Origin: Glossina fuscipes
Taxonomy: Eukaryota; Arthropoda; Insecta; Diptera; Glossinidae
NCBI RefSeq assembly: GCF_014805625.2
Contig: NW_023998564.1
Span: 2,700,680-2,764,679, forward strand
Direction of reading: 5' to 3'
Length of the DNA: 64,000 nucleotides
Numbering within the stretch: position 1 is the stretch's first letter; every line of letters begins with the position of its first letter. This document shows, one piece after another, positions 13,495-25,002 of this stretch. The position numbers and the translations under genes were made by a program. Under the pieces are notes generated by a model. It worked only from the letters and a program-made list of their open reading frames with translations, had not been told where the DNA came from and searched no databases.

Positions 13495-13985
13495 GCAGAC
13501 ATCAGGCGGATAGACAGGCTTAAATCGATTCAGAATCATTTTCAGGAAATGATACGTATAATAAATGGTGGATCTATCTTAAGCTTTGCTGCATGTTATG
13601 TAGGCTATAACCACAAAATTGTGTAACAAAGTTTATATCCCATACCACTTGTTCGTGCGGACGTATACAGAAGGACTTGAGATTAATTTATCTCTTATTT
13701 CACCGACCAATTTAGAACCATTTTCCAAGCTTGTCTGTCCGTTTTAATTTCTTGTATTCAAACTACAAACAGCAGTTTTAGAGATATTTTGATGAAATTT
13801 GGCACATCGATATATTTTCATCAGTGGACGAACGCTACTGAAATTGTTCGGATCGAAGCATTTCTTCGATCAATTCTCATAAAACGTCTTATTTTGAAAA
13901 GTCCTTATATGAACAACAGTATAACAACAGCGTAGTGTATTTAATAGTGAGTCGTACCCCGCTATAGTGTTTTTATTTCTTTTTA
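13495..13985. repeat. Dispersed repeat relic, two partial units (family R)
   Basis: The first part (13495-13570) has 'gacaggcttaaatcgattcagaatcatttt'-type sequence split by other bases. The second (13620-13985) repeats the layout: 'gtgcggacgtatacag', 'ttttagagatattttgatg', 'aaatttggcacatcgatat', 'gaacgctactgaaattgttc', ending 'gcgtagtgtatttaatagtg'. This is the best-preserved tail of the family in the window. No ORF. Confidence 0.5.
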
Positions 13986-15212
13986 TTAAGTCTTAGTATC
14001 ACTTACTTTAAATGCTAATTTTTTAATTGTTTTTACACAACATCAACACTTTTGGTTACGCGTAAGGCTTAGCTATGCATGCCTATCTTTTTTTAATAGA
14101 AAATATTTTCAATGTCACAACAAAATAAAAAGTATTATGAAATGCCGCAATATCCAAAGAATAGTTCTATAGTTACTTATGATATCTGATCGCTATAAAT
14201 TATAAAAGAGAATAAAAATAATAGTAAAGCAAAAGGCGAAAAATTTATGGGCATGTTTTACAAGCACAAATGCATACAAACACTGTCCAAATGCAAAAGG
14301 GACAACTCTTAGCAATTGATCATGTAACGTGACATTAAAGAATGCTGCTTATATAAATATATTCAACAACTTTGTCAACTGACATTCAAAAAATTTTCCT
14401 TTGGCAAATGAATGTACCTCGATTATAGCTTGGTAAAGGCATTCAAGGCAAAATATGCTTGACAAAGTGCTTGAGTAAATTTTGAAAATGATTTAGTGCT
14501 ATTTCACTACTACAAGTATAGGAGCTGGCTCTCTATTTGCGTAAGACGTTAATCACAGTGAGTGTGTGCACATTGCTGTTAACCTTACGAAGGAAACGTG
14601 CGAATGACTATTGTGCTGCAATACGCCGGGGAAAATACGTCGCATACTTAGGAGCCCACTTAACTCTTCAGCTCATCTGAACTCACTCAAATAAAATTAA
14701 AAACACTCAAATTGTGATGGCTGTTTAACTAAAACCCTAGACTGGGTCTTGCTAATAAAAAACCACTACACAATGCCGTTATTGAGGTAATATTACTTTA
14801 CGGAATTCAACAGAGGAACAATTAATTTGTACAACGTAGCTAAACTGCAAAGAAGACAATCAATTTTTAATAGGGTTGGACCAGAACAAGTCGCTGTAAC
14901 CAATGCCTCAGCAATTGCTTTCTTTAAGTTGAACACAAGAATACAAGACGAGCAGATGAACAGATAAGTTTGGATGGATTCAGAAAGTGGTTTTGAATGG
15001 TGTATGGTAAAAGGTGGATGTATCTCTGGTCGTTCTAAGTATCCTACACATCAGCACAAATTAAATACACTTCTGTGCAACAGTAGGTGCAAAGTATAAA
15101 AATTTGCTTAGAAATTGATCAAAAACTATAAGAATAGGTGCTAATTAGGCACTTATCATAACTGTATATTAAATATATATATTTTTACTTACTTTTTGTA
15201 ATCTTTCTCTAG
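13986..15212. other. Presumed Mmp1 intron upstream of the first visible exon
   Basis: No exon is visible here. The stretch ends in a pyrimidine-rich splice acceptor (...ctttctctag) at 15212. The signal peptide and the start of the propeptide must be encoded further upstream. Confidence 0.5.
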
Positions 15213-16914
15213 ATCTATCTGTCACAGTTTGGTTATTTACCCGCGTCTGCACGTAATCCTTCGCTTGGAGGCCTTCTTGATGCTAGTACCTGGACTAAAG
15301 CAGTACAAGATTTTCAAAGTTTTGCCGGTTTAAATGTGACTGGTGAACTGGATGAAGAAACCATGCAATTGATGTCTTTACCGCGATGCGGTGTCAGAGA
15401 TAAAGTAGGTTTCGGTTCAGATAATCGTTCTAAACGTTATGCCCTCCAAGGCAGCCGTTGGCGTGTTAAGGGTCTAACCTATAAAATTAGCAAATATCCA
15501 AAACGTTTGAAGAGGGCTGACGTAGATGCTGAAATTTTGCGAGCCTTTTCTGTCTGGAGTGAATTTACAGATTTAACATTCACACCAAAAACGTCGGGAC
15601 CCGTTCATATTGAGATAAAGTAAATTTTCGAAATATTCATTAAACTTTTTTTGTTTTATTTAATTAATATTTAACTTAATTAGATTCGTTGAAAGCGAAC
15701 ATGGTGATGGTGATGCTTTCGACGGTATGGGCGGCACTTTAGCTCACGCTTTCTTCCCTGTTTTCGGTGGCGACGCACATTTTGATGATGCTGAACTCTG
15801 GACGATTGGTTCTCCACGTGGTACCAACCTCTTTCAGGTGGCTGCCCATGAATTTGGTCATTCCTTAGGTTTATCGCATTCGGATGTGCGTTCCGCCTTA
15901 ATGGCTCCGTTTTATCGAGGCTTCGAACCAGTTTTCAAATTGGATTCCGATGACGTGCTGGCCATACAAGCTTTATATGGCAAAAGAAGCACACAGGGTG
16001 GCAATGGCTTGAACCCCACCAGTGGCGGTGCTTATCCCAAAACAACGCAGAAACCAATATTTTCGCCTCCAAAAACACCAAGAGACGATCAATTATGTAG
16101 AGATCCTAAAATTGATGCTCTCTTCAATTCAGCAGATGGTGAGACATATGCTTTCAAAGGTAACAAATATTATCGGCTTACGGAGAATTCAGTGGCCGAT
16201 GGTTATCCTAAATCTATTTCGGACGGGTGGCCAGGCTTGCCAGGTAATTTTTTATCTTGTGTTTGTTTAACGAGTCAAATCATTTTGAGACTTATGTATA
16301 TTTTTCTTACGAAGGCGACATTGATGCTGCTTTCACTTATAAAAATGGTAAAACCTATTTCTTCAAAGGCACCAAATACTGGCGTTTTAATGGGCGTTCG
16401 GTGGACGGGGATTATCCAAAGGAGATCAGTGAAGGTTTTACCGGAGTACCAGATCATTTGGACGCTGCCATGGTATGGGGAGGTAATGGCAAAATTTACT
16501 TCTTTAAAGGCAGTAAATTTTGGCGTTTCGATCCTCTAAAGAGACCGCCAGTTAAATCCAGTTACCCGAAACCTATATCAAATTGGGAAGGTCTTCCAAA
16601 TAGTTTGGATGCTGCCTTGCAATATACAAATGGTTATACATACTTCTTCAAAGGTGACAAATATTATCGTTTTAATGATAGAACGTTTGCGGTGAGTATT
16701 TTTTTAGATTTCAAATTTAGTTTACCATTACACCATGTAATATAACAGGTCGATTATGCTGATCCTCCATTTCCGCGACCTTCAGGTCACTGGTGGTTTG
16801 GCTGCAAGAATACACCCTCAACAACAGGTAATATTATGGATAATACTGAGGAATCTAATCTGCCTTCATCATATAATTATGATGATCACGATGACGCTTT
16901 GCTCTTCGATGCAG
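15213..16914 (+). CDS. Mmp1: Matrix metalloproteinase 1, core exons (5' end missing)
   Basis: Zinc endopeptidase that cuts extracellular matrix and cell-surface proteins. Four exons join in frame: 15213-15619, 15684-16243, 16315-16691 and 16749-16914; introns are 64, 71 and 57 bp. Counting from the first visible residue (Ile, phase 0), the propeptide tail holds the cysteine switch PRCGV (Cys59), followed by a furin-type RSKR site (72-75). The catalytic domain carries [11 protein letters not shown] (about 191-201) and the Met-turn ALMAP. A Pro-rich hinge leads into four hemopexin blades, with repeated 'YFFKG.KYWRF' motifs and the closing Cys in WWFGCKNTP. The order and wording closely match insect Mmp1 as known from Drosophila. 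The signal peptide exon was not found. The last core exon ends in phase 1 (GCA G|GTGAGT) and feeds alternative C-termini. Confidence 0.93.
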
Positions 16915-16946
16915 GTGAGTGGAACCGACCCAAAACAAAAATTTAA
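16915..16946 (+). CDS. Mmp1: Mmp1 read-through C-terminus (possible secreted form)
   Basis: If the donor at 16915 is not used, translation continues for ten codons ([10 protein letters not shown], counting the split Gly) to TAA at 944-946 of this kilobase. This gives a short hydrophilic tail without a membrane anchor. The frame is seen directly; use of the retained intron is an inference. I saw no strong AATAAA immediately after the stop, which weakens the case. Confidence 0.35.
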
Positions 16947-19900
16947 AGCAAAAATTTCTTAAATAGAAAATGGAAATAAATGAAAAGCAAAACAATTTTA
17001 ATTCTTTTTAAAAAGTATTTTCATTAAATGAAATTTTAGATAAATTACTTAGTTAAAAATGTATGGTATGGTATATTACCTTTAAGTCGAATAAAAGACG
17101 GTATAAGTACTTTAAATTTTACGATTAAAATCTACAATTAGTGTTTGTACCTTTACATACTCTATGGCTTATCTTACTGTCGCTTACTGTTCTCTACTCT
17201 ATGGCATGATTGAAACATAATATTTCAAAGTGCGATACCTTAAAGTTCTTCTTTCTTCGCTGTCTAAACTTTCATTGTACCCATTTGCTTCATGATATTC
17301 ATTCTTATGTCCAGGGTTATATATGTAATAAGAACGTCAAAAAGTGTATCAGAATACTGAACGTTTACCTAGAATAACTCTCTCTAGACATATATTAGAA
17401 AGATCACATGAAAACAAAGCAGATATATAAGAGACTACATACTAGAACGCTAGGAATCGAAGCACATCCCGTAGCTACTTAACATTTGCAAATATTCTGA
17501 GCGCGGCTTTGTGGATCCTTTCATTACTACGGTTGAGAGAATAAGGGAAGTGTAATACCAAATACATAGCGTTGCAACAAAGGGGAATAAGCGGATGGAG
17601 CTAAACGAAATTACGGACATTAGGAATGTTGACACTTTCTCTAACGTGCATTGCCGGGTGTTGAACGCCGATGAAGAAATCTAGGACATCCTCTTCGTTC
17701 GTTCAACGTAAAAACAAAATATTTACCGCTTAGAGGAATTAAAAAACAATTACGAGCGTTATAGCGAGCCACGGGCTTCCATAAAGTACCTTAAAGCGCT
17801 TTGCTTAAAACTATTAATCATATAACTAACGATTTTTCAAATTTGAAATTGATTAGCGCAAGTTCTTTATTTGGACGAAACCAGATTTTCAAATCCAATC
17901 ATAATCTCACCCATAAGACTTGATATGGAAAGTGATCGAAAAGCGGTACGACCGAATCATTTTAATTAAAAGCCGTCCTTAGATCGAAAGGTATATGTAT
18001 ACCAAATTTCATCAATATATCTGAAAAATTGTGACCTCTAGCTTCGACACAGGATTATAGGACGAACAGATGGATAAAAAAGCTTAGATTGGTTCTCCGC
18101 CGGAGAAAAGGTTTTTACAACATTCGAAATTGATTACCAAAATTTGCTCATCCGGATATAACTAGATTTCGAAATCCAACCATTATCTCACGCTTATATA
18201 TATGAAGCTCTGTTAGCAAATTAACAGACCGTCCGTGACAATAATAACAGAGCAATGTGACGTCATTTTGTAAATGTCCATCCACTATATCATTGAAAGG
18301 GTTACATTTTTTTATCTAAAAAGTGTTTCTTCATTACCAAAAGATAAAGTTGATATCTTGGCCTTGTAAATCATATTTTTTTCTGTGGACGAAGGCTCTA
18401 ATACATGTAAATGCGTTTGGTCAAAAAAGTACATAGAATTATTTATGCAAAAATTAAAAGTTAGTGTAAAAAAAATTTTTGACTTTTTTAGTATTGTTGG
18501 CTTATAGGATATTATTGTTAATTGCCCTCCGTAAAGTAAAATTGCTTTACATTAGTTATGTTTTAATTTTCCTTTTTAGTTGGATAAGCAATGGGATATG
18601 AAAAACAATCAGTTCGAAGTTCTAAGCACAGCTGCAATGAAAATTTGTATATGAAATACCGCAAACTATTGAAACATTATGAATGAAAATAATTTTCTAT
18701 AAAAAATGTAACCCCAAAAGAGAATCGAGTAAAAAGCCTCTGAATTATTACCACTAGTAGCAAAACTGCCTTAAGATAAAACTGATATCATCTTAATCGC
18801 ATCACTTAAACTTGGCGAAGAATGTTGACACTTTATCGATCGATAGTTTATTAACACTAGATTGCCTCAGTACTCATTTATGACTTTATTGATATCTATT
18901 TCAACCACTAAAATAATTTCCTTTAATAAAATTGTGAAATGTATACAAATATTTAATCTTTACCCTTCCTATCCCTTAGTGTTCCAATTTCATATCCCGT
19001 AGTTTTCACTTTGATCGTAGTTATAATGAGTGCTCAGTCAGCCACAATACTTATCGATCTAGTCTGCGACCACTATCTCCCTATTTCTTTCTCTTTCGTC
19101 GTTTCTTCCTGACCGTGTTAAGCGAATAAAATAAAGTAAAGGAAGAATAAACTTGGCGCAGACATAACAGTGGATGAGCATTATTCTCAACTGAAGTCAG
19201 GTGCTCCTTTACGCACCGAATAAAACAAATATATTTGGCGTCAAATTCGTCTTTGAAACGGTTAAATTGCCAAGTTCAACTACCATGCAAAACAAGTAAA
19301 TTCCCGCTCGGGCTAAATATAACAAACAAAACGGATAAAAGTTTTTTAATGAAGTTTTTTATATGTTTTAAAAATCGGCGCCAGAGGGGATCTGCAGCCG
19401 AGGCGCCTTTCGAGAAACTGCTGAGGTTGTCAGGATATTTCAGAAAATCATATACAGTCTTCTGCTAGAACCGACGCAAGGTAGAACCTGCGGTCGAGCT
19501 GCCGGTCGATAAAGTCAGACATATTTCAGAATATTATTTACGGTGTTAACGTTTTGGACATGAGCAGCCCTTGTTGTTTCACCAACTGAAGTTTTCTCGA
19601 AAAAAGCAATGAATAGCTTCCTTCATGCCAGAAGTGGCACTTCCCAAATAGCTCAGCTGATTCTATGGTTTTCCTATATGCCTTGAATTGCCGTTTAGTA
19701 GCAAGTGAGAGGGAAAAGAGACCCCAACTCATCCTGAAAAGTTAAAACGATTAATAAAAAATTGTTTTTTTTTCACTTTGGTGATTTCCCTGTATTTTTT
19801 TGACAAAATGCGTTATTATTTTTTTACAAATTTTTTTAAACCAATTTTTTCAACTCATTTAACTACAAAACCCTTACTGTTTATATTTATGTAAAAACTA

Positions 19901-20109
19901 ACTATTTTTTCTTGCATGTTCTGACTTTGCCAAAAAAAAACGGTAACGGTTTCATTTACATTGCTTTTTTATGAAAACTCCAAACATACAGACTTGAATT
20001 TTGTTATATTGCTGAGCAGAATCTTTAACACCCACCACCCTAGCAAGAAAGATACACATTACGATTATAAGACATTCCGTAGAGACCAATTTCGTGACGC
20101 ACTTTTAGA

Positions 20110-20640
20110 CCAATTTAATGATGTGTGTTTTTAAGACAAAAATGACGATAGGGACGGCTCAAGCGGCAAAGGGCGAATCAAAAAACTTAGGAGTAGGTAA
20201 GTTTAGAGACGAGCGGAGAGACACAAGAAAAAACAGGAAAACAAATAATACCTGGCAGAAGACAAAAATGAACGAATATACAACATTCAGACGGATTGAC
20301 AACCAATGTATGGACGGACACCTGGGAATAAATAGGCTCGATGTCAATAGATAGATAGACTTTAAAAGAGAGACACAGGTTAACACGAACAACCGGAAGA
20401 ACCAACAAATAGAGACAAATAAGCTCGAGGATGGCAACATTAACGATGGAATAGACGAAAGGAAGAGAGAAGCAGAAGTAAACAAATATGCAGGCATAGC
20501 AACAAACCGCATTGCGTCGGTATTAAGAAAGAAACCTACAGTTGGATAGGCAGACCGTTGAGGGGAGGAAAACATACGAGCGAGCAGAACGAACAAACGG
20601 AAGAATGGACAGATGGGCTGATATAAAGAGAGCAAGAGGT
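20110..20640. repeat. Purine-skewed degenerate block (GACA/GAGA/AACGA units)
   Basis: About 530 bp of the plus strand is strongly purine-rich and built from decayed GACAGA-, GGAAGA- and ACAAA-like words. The 158-codon minus-strand frame across it is a Ser/Leu/Phe/Pro-rich translation of the complementary pyrimidines. It has no domain and I do not regard it as a gene. Confidence 0.6.
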
Positions 20641-21037
20641 GTGAAAACTAATCAAGCGACTATCAATAAAAAAATTAACTCGAAGCCTGATAAGATTTTT
20701 TAAAGGTAAATGCGAGCTCTAGAAAGGAATACGAAGAGATGGATTGGTGGGTCTCAATAAATCAGAATTTAATTATACTTCGAAATCCATACTTATTTAA
20801 ACATTTACTAATTGTTGTTAAAAATAGATAAAATTTATTATTATAAGTCTTACAAAAAAAAAATAATGAAAATATTTGAATGAAAAAACAAAGAATTTTT
20901 TGGCACAATGGTCGGTTTCACTAACCTATAAATCGGAGATTTATTTTTTTTAAAAGGTGTAATCATTAAACTCTAAATTGTTAGCAATAACGTAACTAAC
21001 TTAAAATTTTAAGTCTTTAAAGTGTTAAACAACATCA

Positions 21038-21058
21038 TCTCTCTCTCTCTCTCTCTCT
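21038..21058. repeat. (CT)n microsatellite
   Basis: About ten perfect CT units inside the long Mmp1 intron. Confidence 0.9.
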
Positions 21059-22102
21059 AAATTATTTATTTAAATTTAATATTAAACTAACTTTCACTGC
21101 TAATATGAAATACTCTCGTTTTTGATTATTTTTTCTTATGGTTAAAATATTTGAAAAAAATTTTTGGAACAATTATTTTTTAATTTTAATTATTTATTTA
21201 TTTACTTATTGTTATTTTAATTCCCCCCTTTTAAATACCCGCCCCCAAACTGCACTGAACTGAACGTAGTTTTCTACATTTATTTATTTTGTTTTTTTTT
21301 TCTTCACTATTTGTGTTTTTATATTGTGTGTGTGTTCTTTTTCTTGTTTGGAATTTTCTTGGAAGTGACCAGTGTTACCTTTGGGAACAGAATTTTCTCT
21401 TTCTTCTACTATTAATTAATAAATCGCATATGCATGCACATAAACACAATCAGCACAAACACGTGTGTCATTCACTTACAATAATTCACAGCAGTAATTC
21501 ACAATATGGCAAAATCTGCAGCTTAAATTGCATTGAGAAATAAATAATTCACTCTTGTTGTGCATCACTGTGCGAGAATAAATCAAAATTTGCATGCTTT
21601 TTTTTCTATAATAAGAAAAGGAGAGGAGTAGATATAGAATAAAATTTTTTTCGTTATTTATTTATTTAAGATTAAAGAAAGGTTTACAACAAAGTACCAC
21701 ATATATTTGCGTACATAGACAATATTAAAGTGCTTTTCCATGTTTTTTACGCTATACGTATTAGGACCTATGCAAGGTCTTGTCAATGAAGAAAAATTAA
21801 AAAATTTCCCACCAAAAGGATACCATATGCCATCTTATTTAATATATTCTGAAGACGTACACTTACGAACAATATAAATAGTAATCCAGTTTAGCTTTAC
21901 GGTTGATCTTATCGGACATTTTGCTACAATCGAAACAGATCACATCGGTTTGATTAGAAAACGCTTTGCGTAGAGAACGTGATGGTTCCAAAAGGTTTGT
22001 CGACGTAGTCCGACGTAGTCTTTAGTTAGTCCATGCTGAGCAGGGATTACAAATGGTTTCTCTGTAAAGATTGCTCTTATTACTCTTCGCGTCATTAAAT
22101 AT

Positions 22103-22720
22103 TCAAAGAACACTTTGGTAACGCGCTACGTATAGAAATGTCTCTGTCGTTATCAAGCAAGTGCCTGTTGCTAGCTTTGTGCATTGGCGGATGAAACAAT
22201 TTTTCCAAACCTTAGGAAAGTTACCTCTACTTAATGACAAATTGAAAATTCTATTAACATAAATATCGATCTTGTCTGCACAGTTCCTCATAATGAACAC
22301 CGGAATACCATCCGAACGAGGAGAAATTGAATGCTCCCTAAATGTGTGAGTAGTTGCTGGAAAAATTCTGGGACCATTTCGCAAGTTAGAGGGCGATCAG
22401 TCGAATCGACATTATCGAGGAAAATACAAAAATTTAAATAAACGAAGTAAGAGTGGCTCAACATGTGTACTTGCCTTGTGACGGCGTCCGATGGCGAATC
22501 TGATGTTTTCAGCCTCCCCAAGTAAGTGGGATAAGGCCGATAGGCTAAATGCACCATAACATAAAATGCTGTCTTGAACTGTTCGCAAAAAAATACTTTT
22601 TTCAGACAACGTCATTTTGAAGAAGAGCATTATGGGAGAGTGGACGTAAAAATGTTTCAATACCGTCCAAAATATATTAGTGCACCAATTTTCATCAAAA
22701 TATTCCAAAAATTACAATGA
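22103..22720 (-). mobile_element. Non-LTR reverse transcriptase fragment
   Basis: On the minus strand the frame at 22103-22384 contains 'SDGIPVFIMRNCADKI', then 'RIFNLSLSRGNFPKVWK'. This is the classic first RT palm/finger region (DGIP ... LFNLSL..G.FP..WK) of insect non-LTR retrotransposons. Upstream minus frames at 22288-22708 are shifted and look like the preceding linker. It is broken by frameshifts and lacks the catalytic FADD box. It may belong to the same family as the 4.6- and 48.9-kb fragments, which cover the other end of RT, but no overlap exists in this window to test that. Confidence 0.75.
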
Positions 22721-24290
22721 ATAACGTGATAGACAAACGAACATGCGTGCCTAGATCAATTTAGAAACTTTTTCTGAATATTTTGTCATTCATTTTCACA
22801 TTCACTTACTTAACTTAAGTTTTCTTTTTGGTGGAAACAGGTATATATTAGTTTAACCATTTCGCTGTCAATCATCTCTTATTTGCGCTGCAACGGCTAC
22901 TTACTATAGCCCGGCGTCACATACGTGCGTTTATAGACAACTTTCATATTTAAAAGGCAAATAAAGCAAAATGCCGTTATGTAGAAGACATATTTGATAC
23001 AATTAATAAATATAAATGTGAGTTTAAAAGAACGTTTATTTTCTGCTCTGTCTAATCTGTTCTAATATATTCAATCTGATATCATACAATTACGAGACAG
23101 ACCCTAGACTGTGAGAAGCATTTTCCACAAGAAATCTTGGCAGCGAAGGACTTAATCTAAGGTAATAAGTTTCTAAGTCCAGCAAAGCCATCATCGAAGC
23201 AGACTACCAACATCAAATGATATAATTGCAATACATAAAAAGACGCACCCTTTTTTACACCCTACATGCGGTATAAGGTTGTCTTAAGTTTGTACGGACA
23301 AATGCAATATCCAGGAATGCAATGTAAGGATTTGAAACGGATTCATCTTCCATTATACTGATCGATTCCGAATCACTAAGACTTACAAGGGGATCTAAGC
23401 TCGTTTATCTTTTCATCCGTCTATTTTATTTTCTTTTTTCTACCCACAAGTCGCAATTTTTGAGATATTTTCATGAAAATTTGTACATCAACGTATTTTG
23501 GCCCAAGGGAGAGTCCTACTGAAAATGGTTCGGATGAGACCGCTTTCCGTATAGTGGCCTTTTTTAAAAAGTCGAAAAATTCGCTCATATATTAAAAGGA
23601 CCGCTAGAAAAGTTCATAGCACTGGAAAGAAATGTGCAAAATTAATTCATTGTCAAAATACATACTAGCGACAAAATGCAGTTGCGGGAGATTTTGCAAG
23701 TCATTGCTTCACATTCAATATCAATCAGATTCGAATCAGTCGAACGTACATGTTTATGGCGCTTAAGAACTTGTGAGAATGAAGAACACTTGCACTGGGC
23801 ATATTGAAAACAAACAAATGATTATACAACAAACATTGATTGAAACAAATGTTATATTGCACTACAACGAAGAGAAATGTTATTGTGTTGCTTTCAGATG
23901 ATAGTTACTAAAACTTAGGGCTTACTTTCGGGACCGTCATAAACTCAGCATCTTAGCCATTATCGATCAACTTTGGTTTTTTATTATATAATTATATAAA
24001 ATCTTGGCATTATATTTACAAAGAAATGGAAAAAAAGTGCTTATCAACATTAAACCTTTCTTTTTCACCTTAAAGTTCAGGAGATTAGCAAGTATCATCT
24101 TCTCTCTTCTTTCTATCCTTTTTAACAAAATGCATGAGATTGGAAAAAAGGATTGATTGATGTCACTTTCACATTTACACGCAGTTACAAATCAAATTCA
24201 AATTGTATTATTTTTATGCTTTTCTGTTCTCTTCTTCTTCTTCTTATTCTACACCATTCTCTTCATAATAAAAAAAAACACATATATTTT
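22721..24290. other. Mmp1 intron, no gene apart from repeat relic
   Basis: AT-rich intron sequence containing the family-R relic at about 23265-23640. A very good polypyrimidine tract builds up from about 24223 to the acceptor at 24295. Confidence 0.5.
23265..23640. repeat. Dispersed repeat relic (family R)
   Basis: Landmarks in order: 'cttaagtttgtacggac', 'ccattatactgatcgattc' followed by 'cgaatcact', 'ttttcatccgtct', 'gtcgcaatttttgagatat', 'ttcatgaaaatttgtacatc' and 'gtattttggccc', then a 'tactgaaaatggttcggat' block. This order is repeated in the copies at 9.9, 13.6 and 26.3 kb. Confidence 0.6.
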
Positions 24291-24295
24291 TGCAG

Positions 24296-24314
24296 GCGTA
24301 CGAAAACGTGGATA
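24296..24314 (+). CDS. Mmp1: Candidate alternative Mmp1 last exon (very short tail)
   Basis: A strong acceptor (long CT-rich tract ending tttttgcag at 24295) precedes this sequence. Joined to the phase-1 donor at 16914 it would add only GVRKRG before a stop. In another frame (phase 0) the same stretch reads AYENVDRNPLLQPTPIRLR and then stops, which looks more protein-like, but no phase-0 donor was found upstream. The acceptor is clear; which frame, if any, is used is not. Confidence 0.3.
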
Positions 24315-24907
24315 GAAATCCGTTGTTACAACCGACACCAATACGTTTAAGATAAGCAAGATGCATAAGCCATTGCACTCTTGCACATAAAACACTCTTA
24401 CACAACGTGTGACATATCCAAGCACAAAGCTGGCACGCAACTACAAACTATTTACAAAATTTGTGTAGTGTATGCGTATCTAAACATGCATATAAATATG
24501 TATATATATGTGTGTATGCTTCGTAATTAGAATGTTTGCTATTAGTTTGTTATTATTTTGTTTACATTTTTTCTTTGTCTTGTACTCTCTTTCTCTCACA
24601 CTGTTCCTCAATTCTTGTTTTTCTCAATCGCTCCGCTGTAAAAAAGTATTTTAGTGTAATTTATTATATGTGAGCTGCAAGCCGTATGCCGCACACCACA
24701 TGTCTTTAAGTTGATCGTAGTAATTTGATGCCTACACAATATATAACACGGCGCACGCTTTATATTTTGTATGTATTTACTCAACTCAAAAAAAATTCTT
24801 TTTAATTTTTATAAAAATTTTTTTTCTTAACTTTTTTTCTTATTTAACAAAAAAAACCCCAAACAACAACAAAAATTTCATAAACTCATCAAAAAAAAAA
24901 AAACAAG

Positions 24908-25002
24908 AAGATGAGGAAAATACTAGAGATGTTGATCGAGGTGTTAATAATGGCAATTTTGTACCCGGCTGGATGTGGAATATAGCGCGTTCGTGGTTTT
25001 AA
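24908..25002 (+). CDS. Mmp1: Alternative Mmp1 last exon, acidic/Trp-rich tail
   Basis: Joined to the phase-1 donor at 16914 this exon adds an acidic segment (EDEENTRDVDRGV) and then NFVPGWMWNIARSWF before TAA. The acceptor is a tandem NAGNAG (aagaag at 24905-24910), and both versions stay in frame, with or without one Glu. The usual polypyrimidine tract sits unusually far away (about 24830-24848), but the 55-60 bases between it and the acceptor contain no AG, as expected for a distant branch point. The tail has no hydrophobic anchor, so the product would be secreted. Phase match and AG-exclusion are seen; usage is inferred. Confidence 0.65.

Larger units (their letters stand above)
16963..22100. 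other. Mmp1 long intron, first part; no gene seen
   Basis: AT-rich intronic DNA. It holds decayed repeat fragments (for example 17980-18120), a purine-rich block and a (CT)n run, which are listed separately. Open frames are short and unsupported. Confidence 0.5.

Noticed and set aside
17450..17635. Minus-strand 61-codon frame thought to be an RT tail
   Set aside because: No match to the family B RT tail when read beside it; no motif strong enough to call.
20159..20635. 158-codon minus-strand frame
   Set aside because: Translation of the pyrimidine side of a purine-skewed repeat block; no domain.
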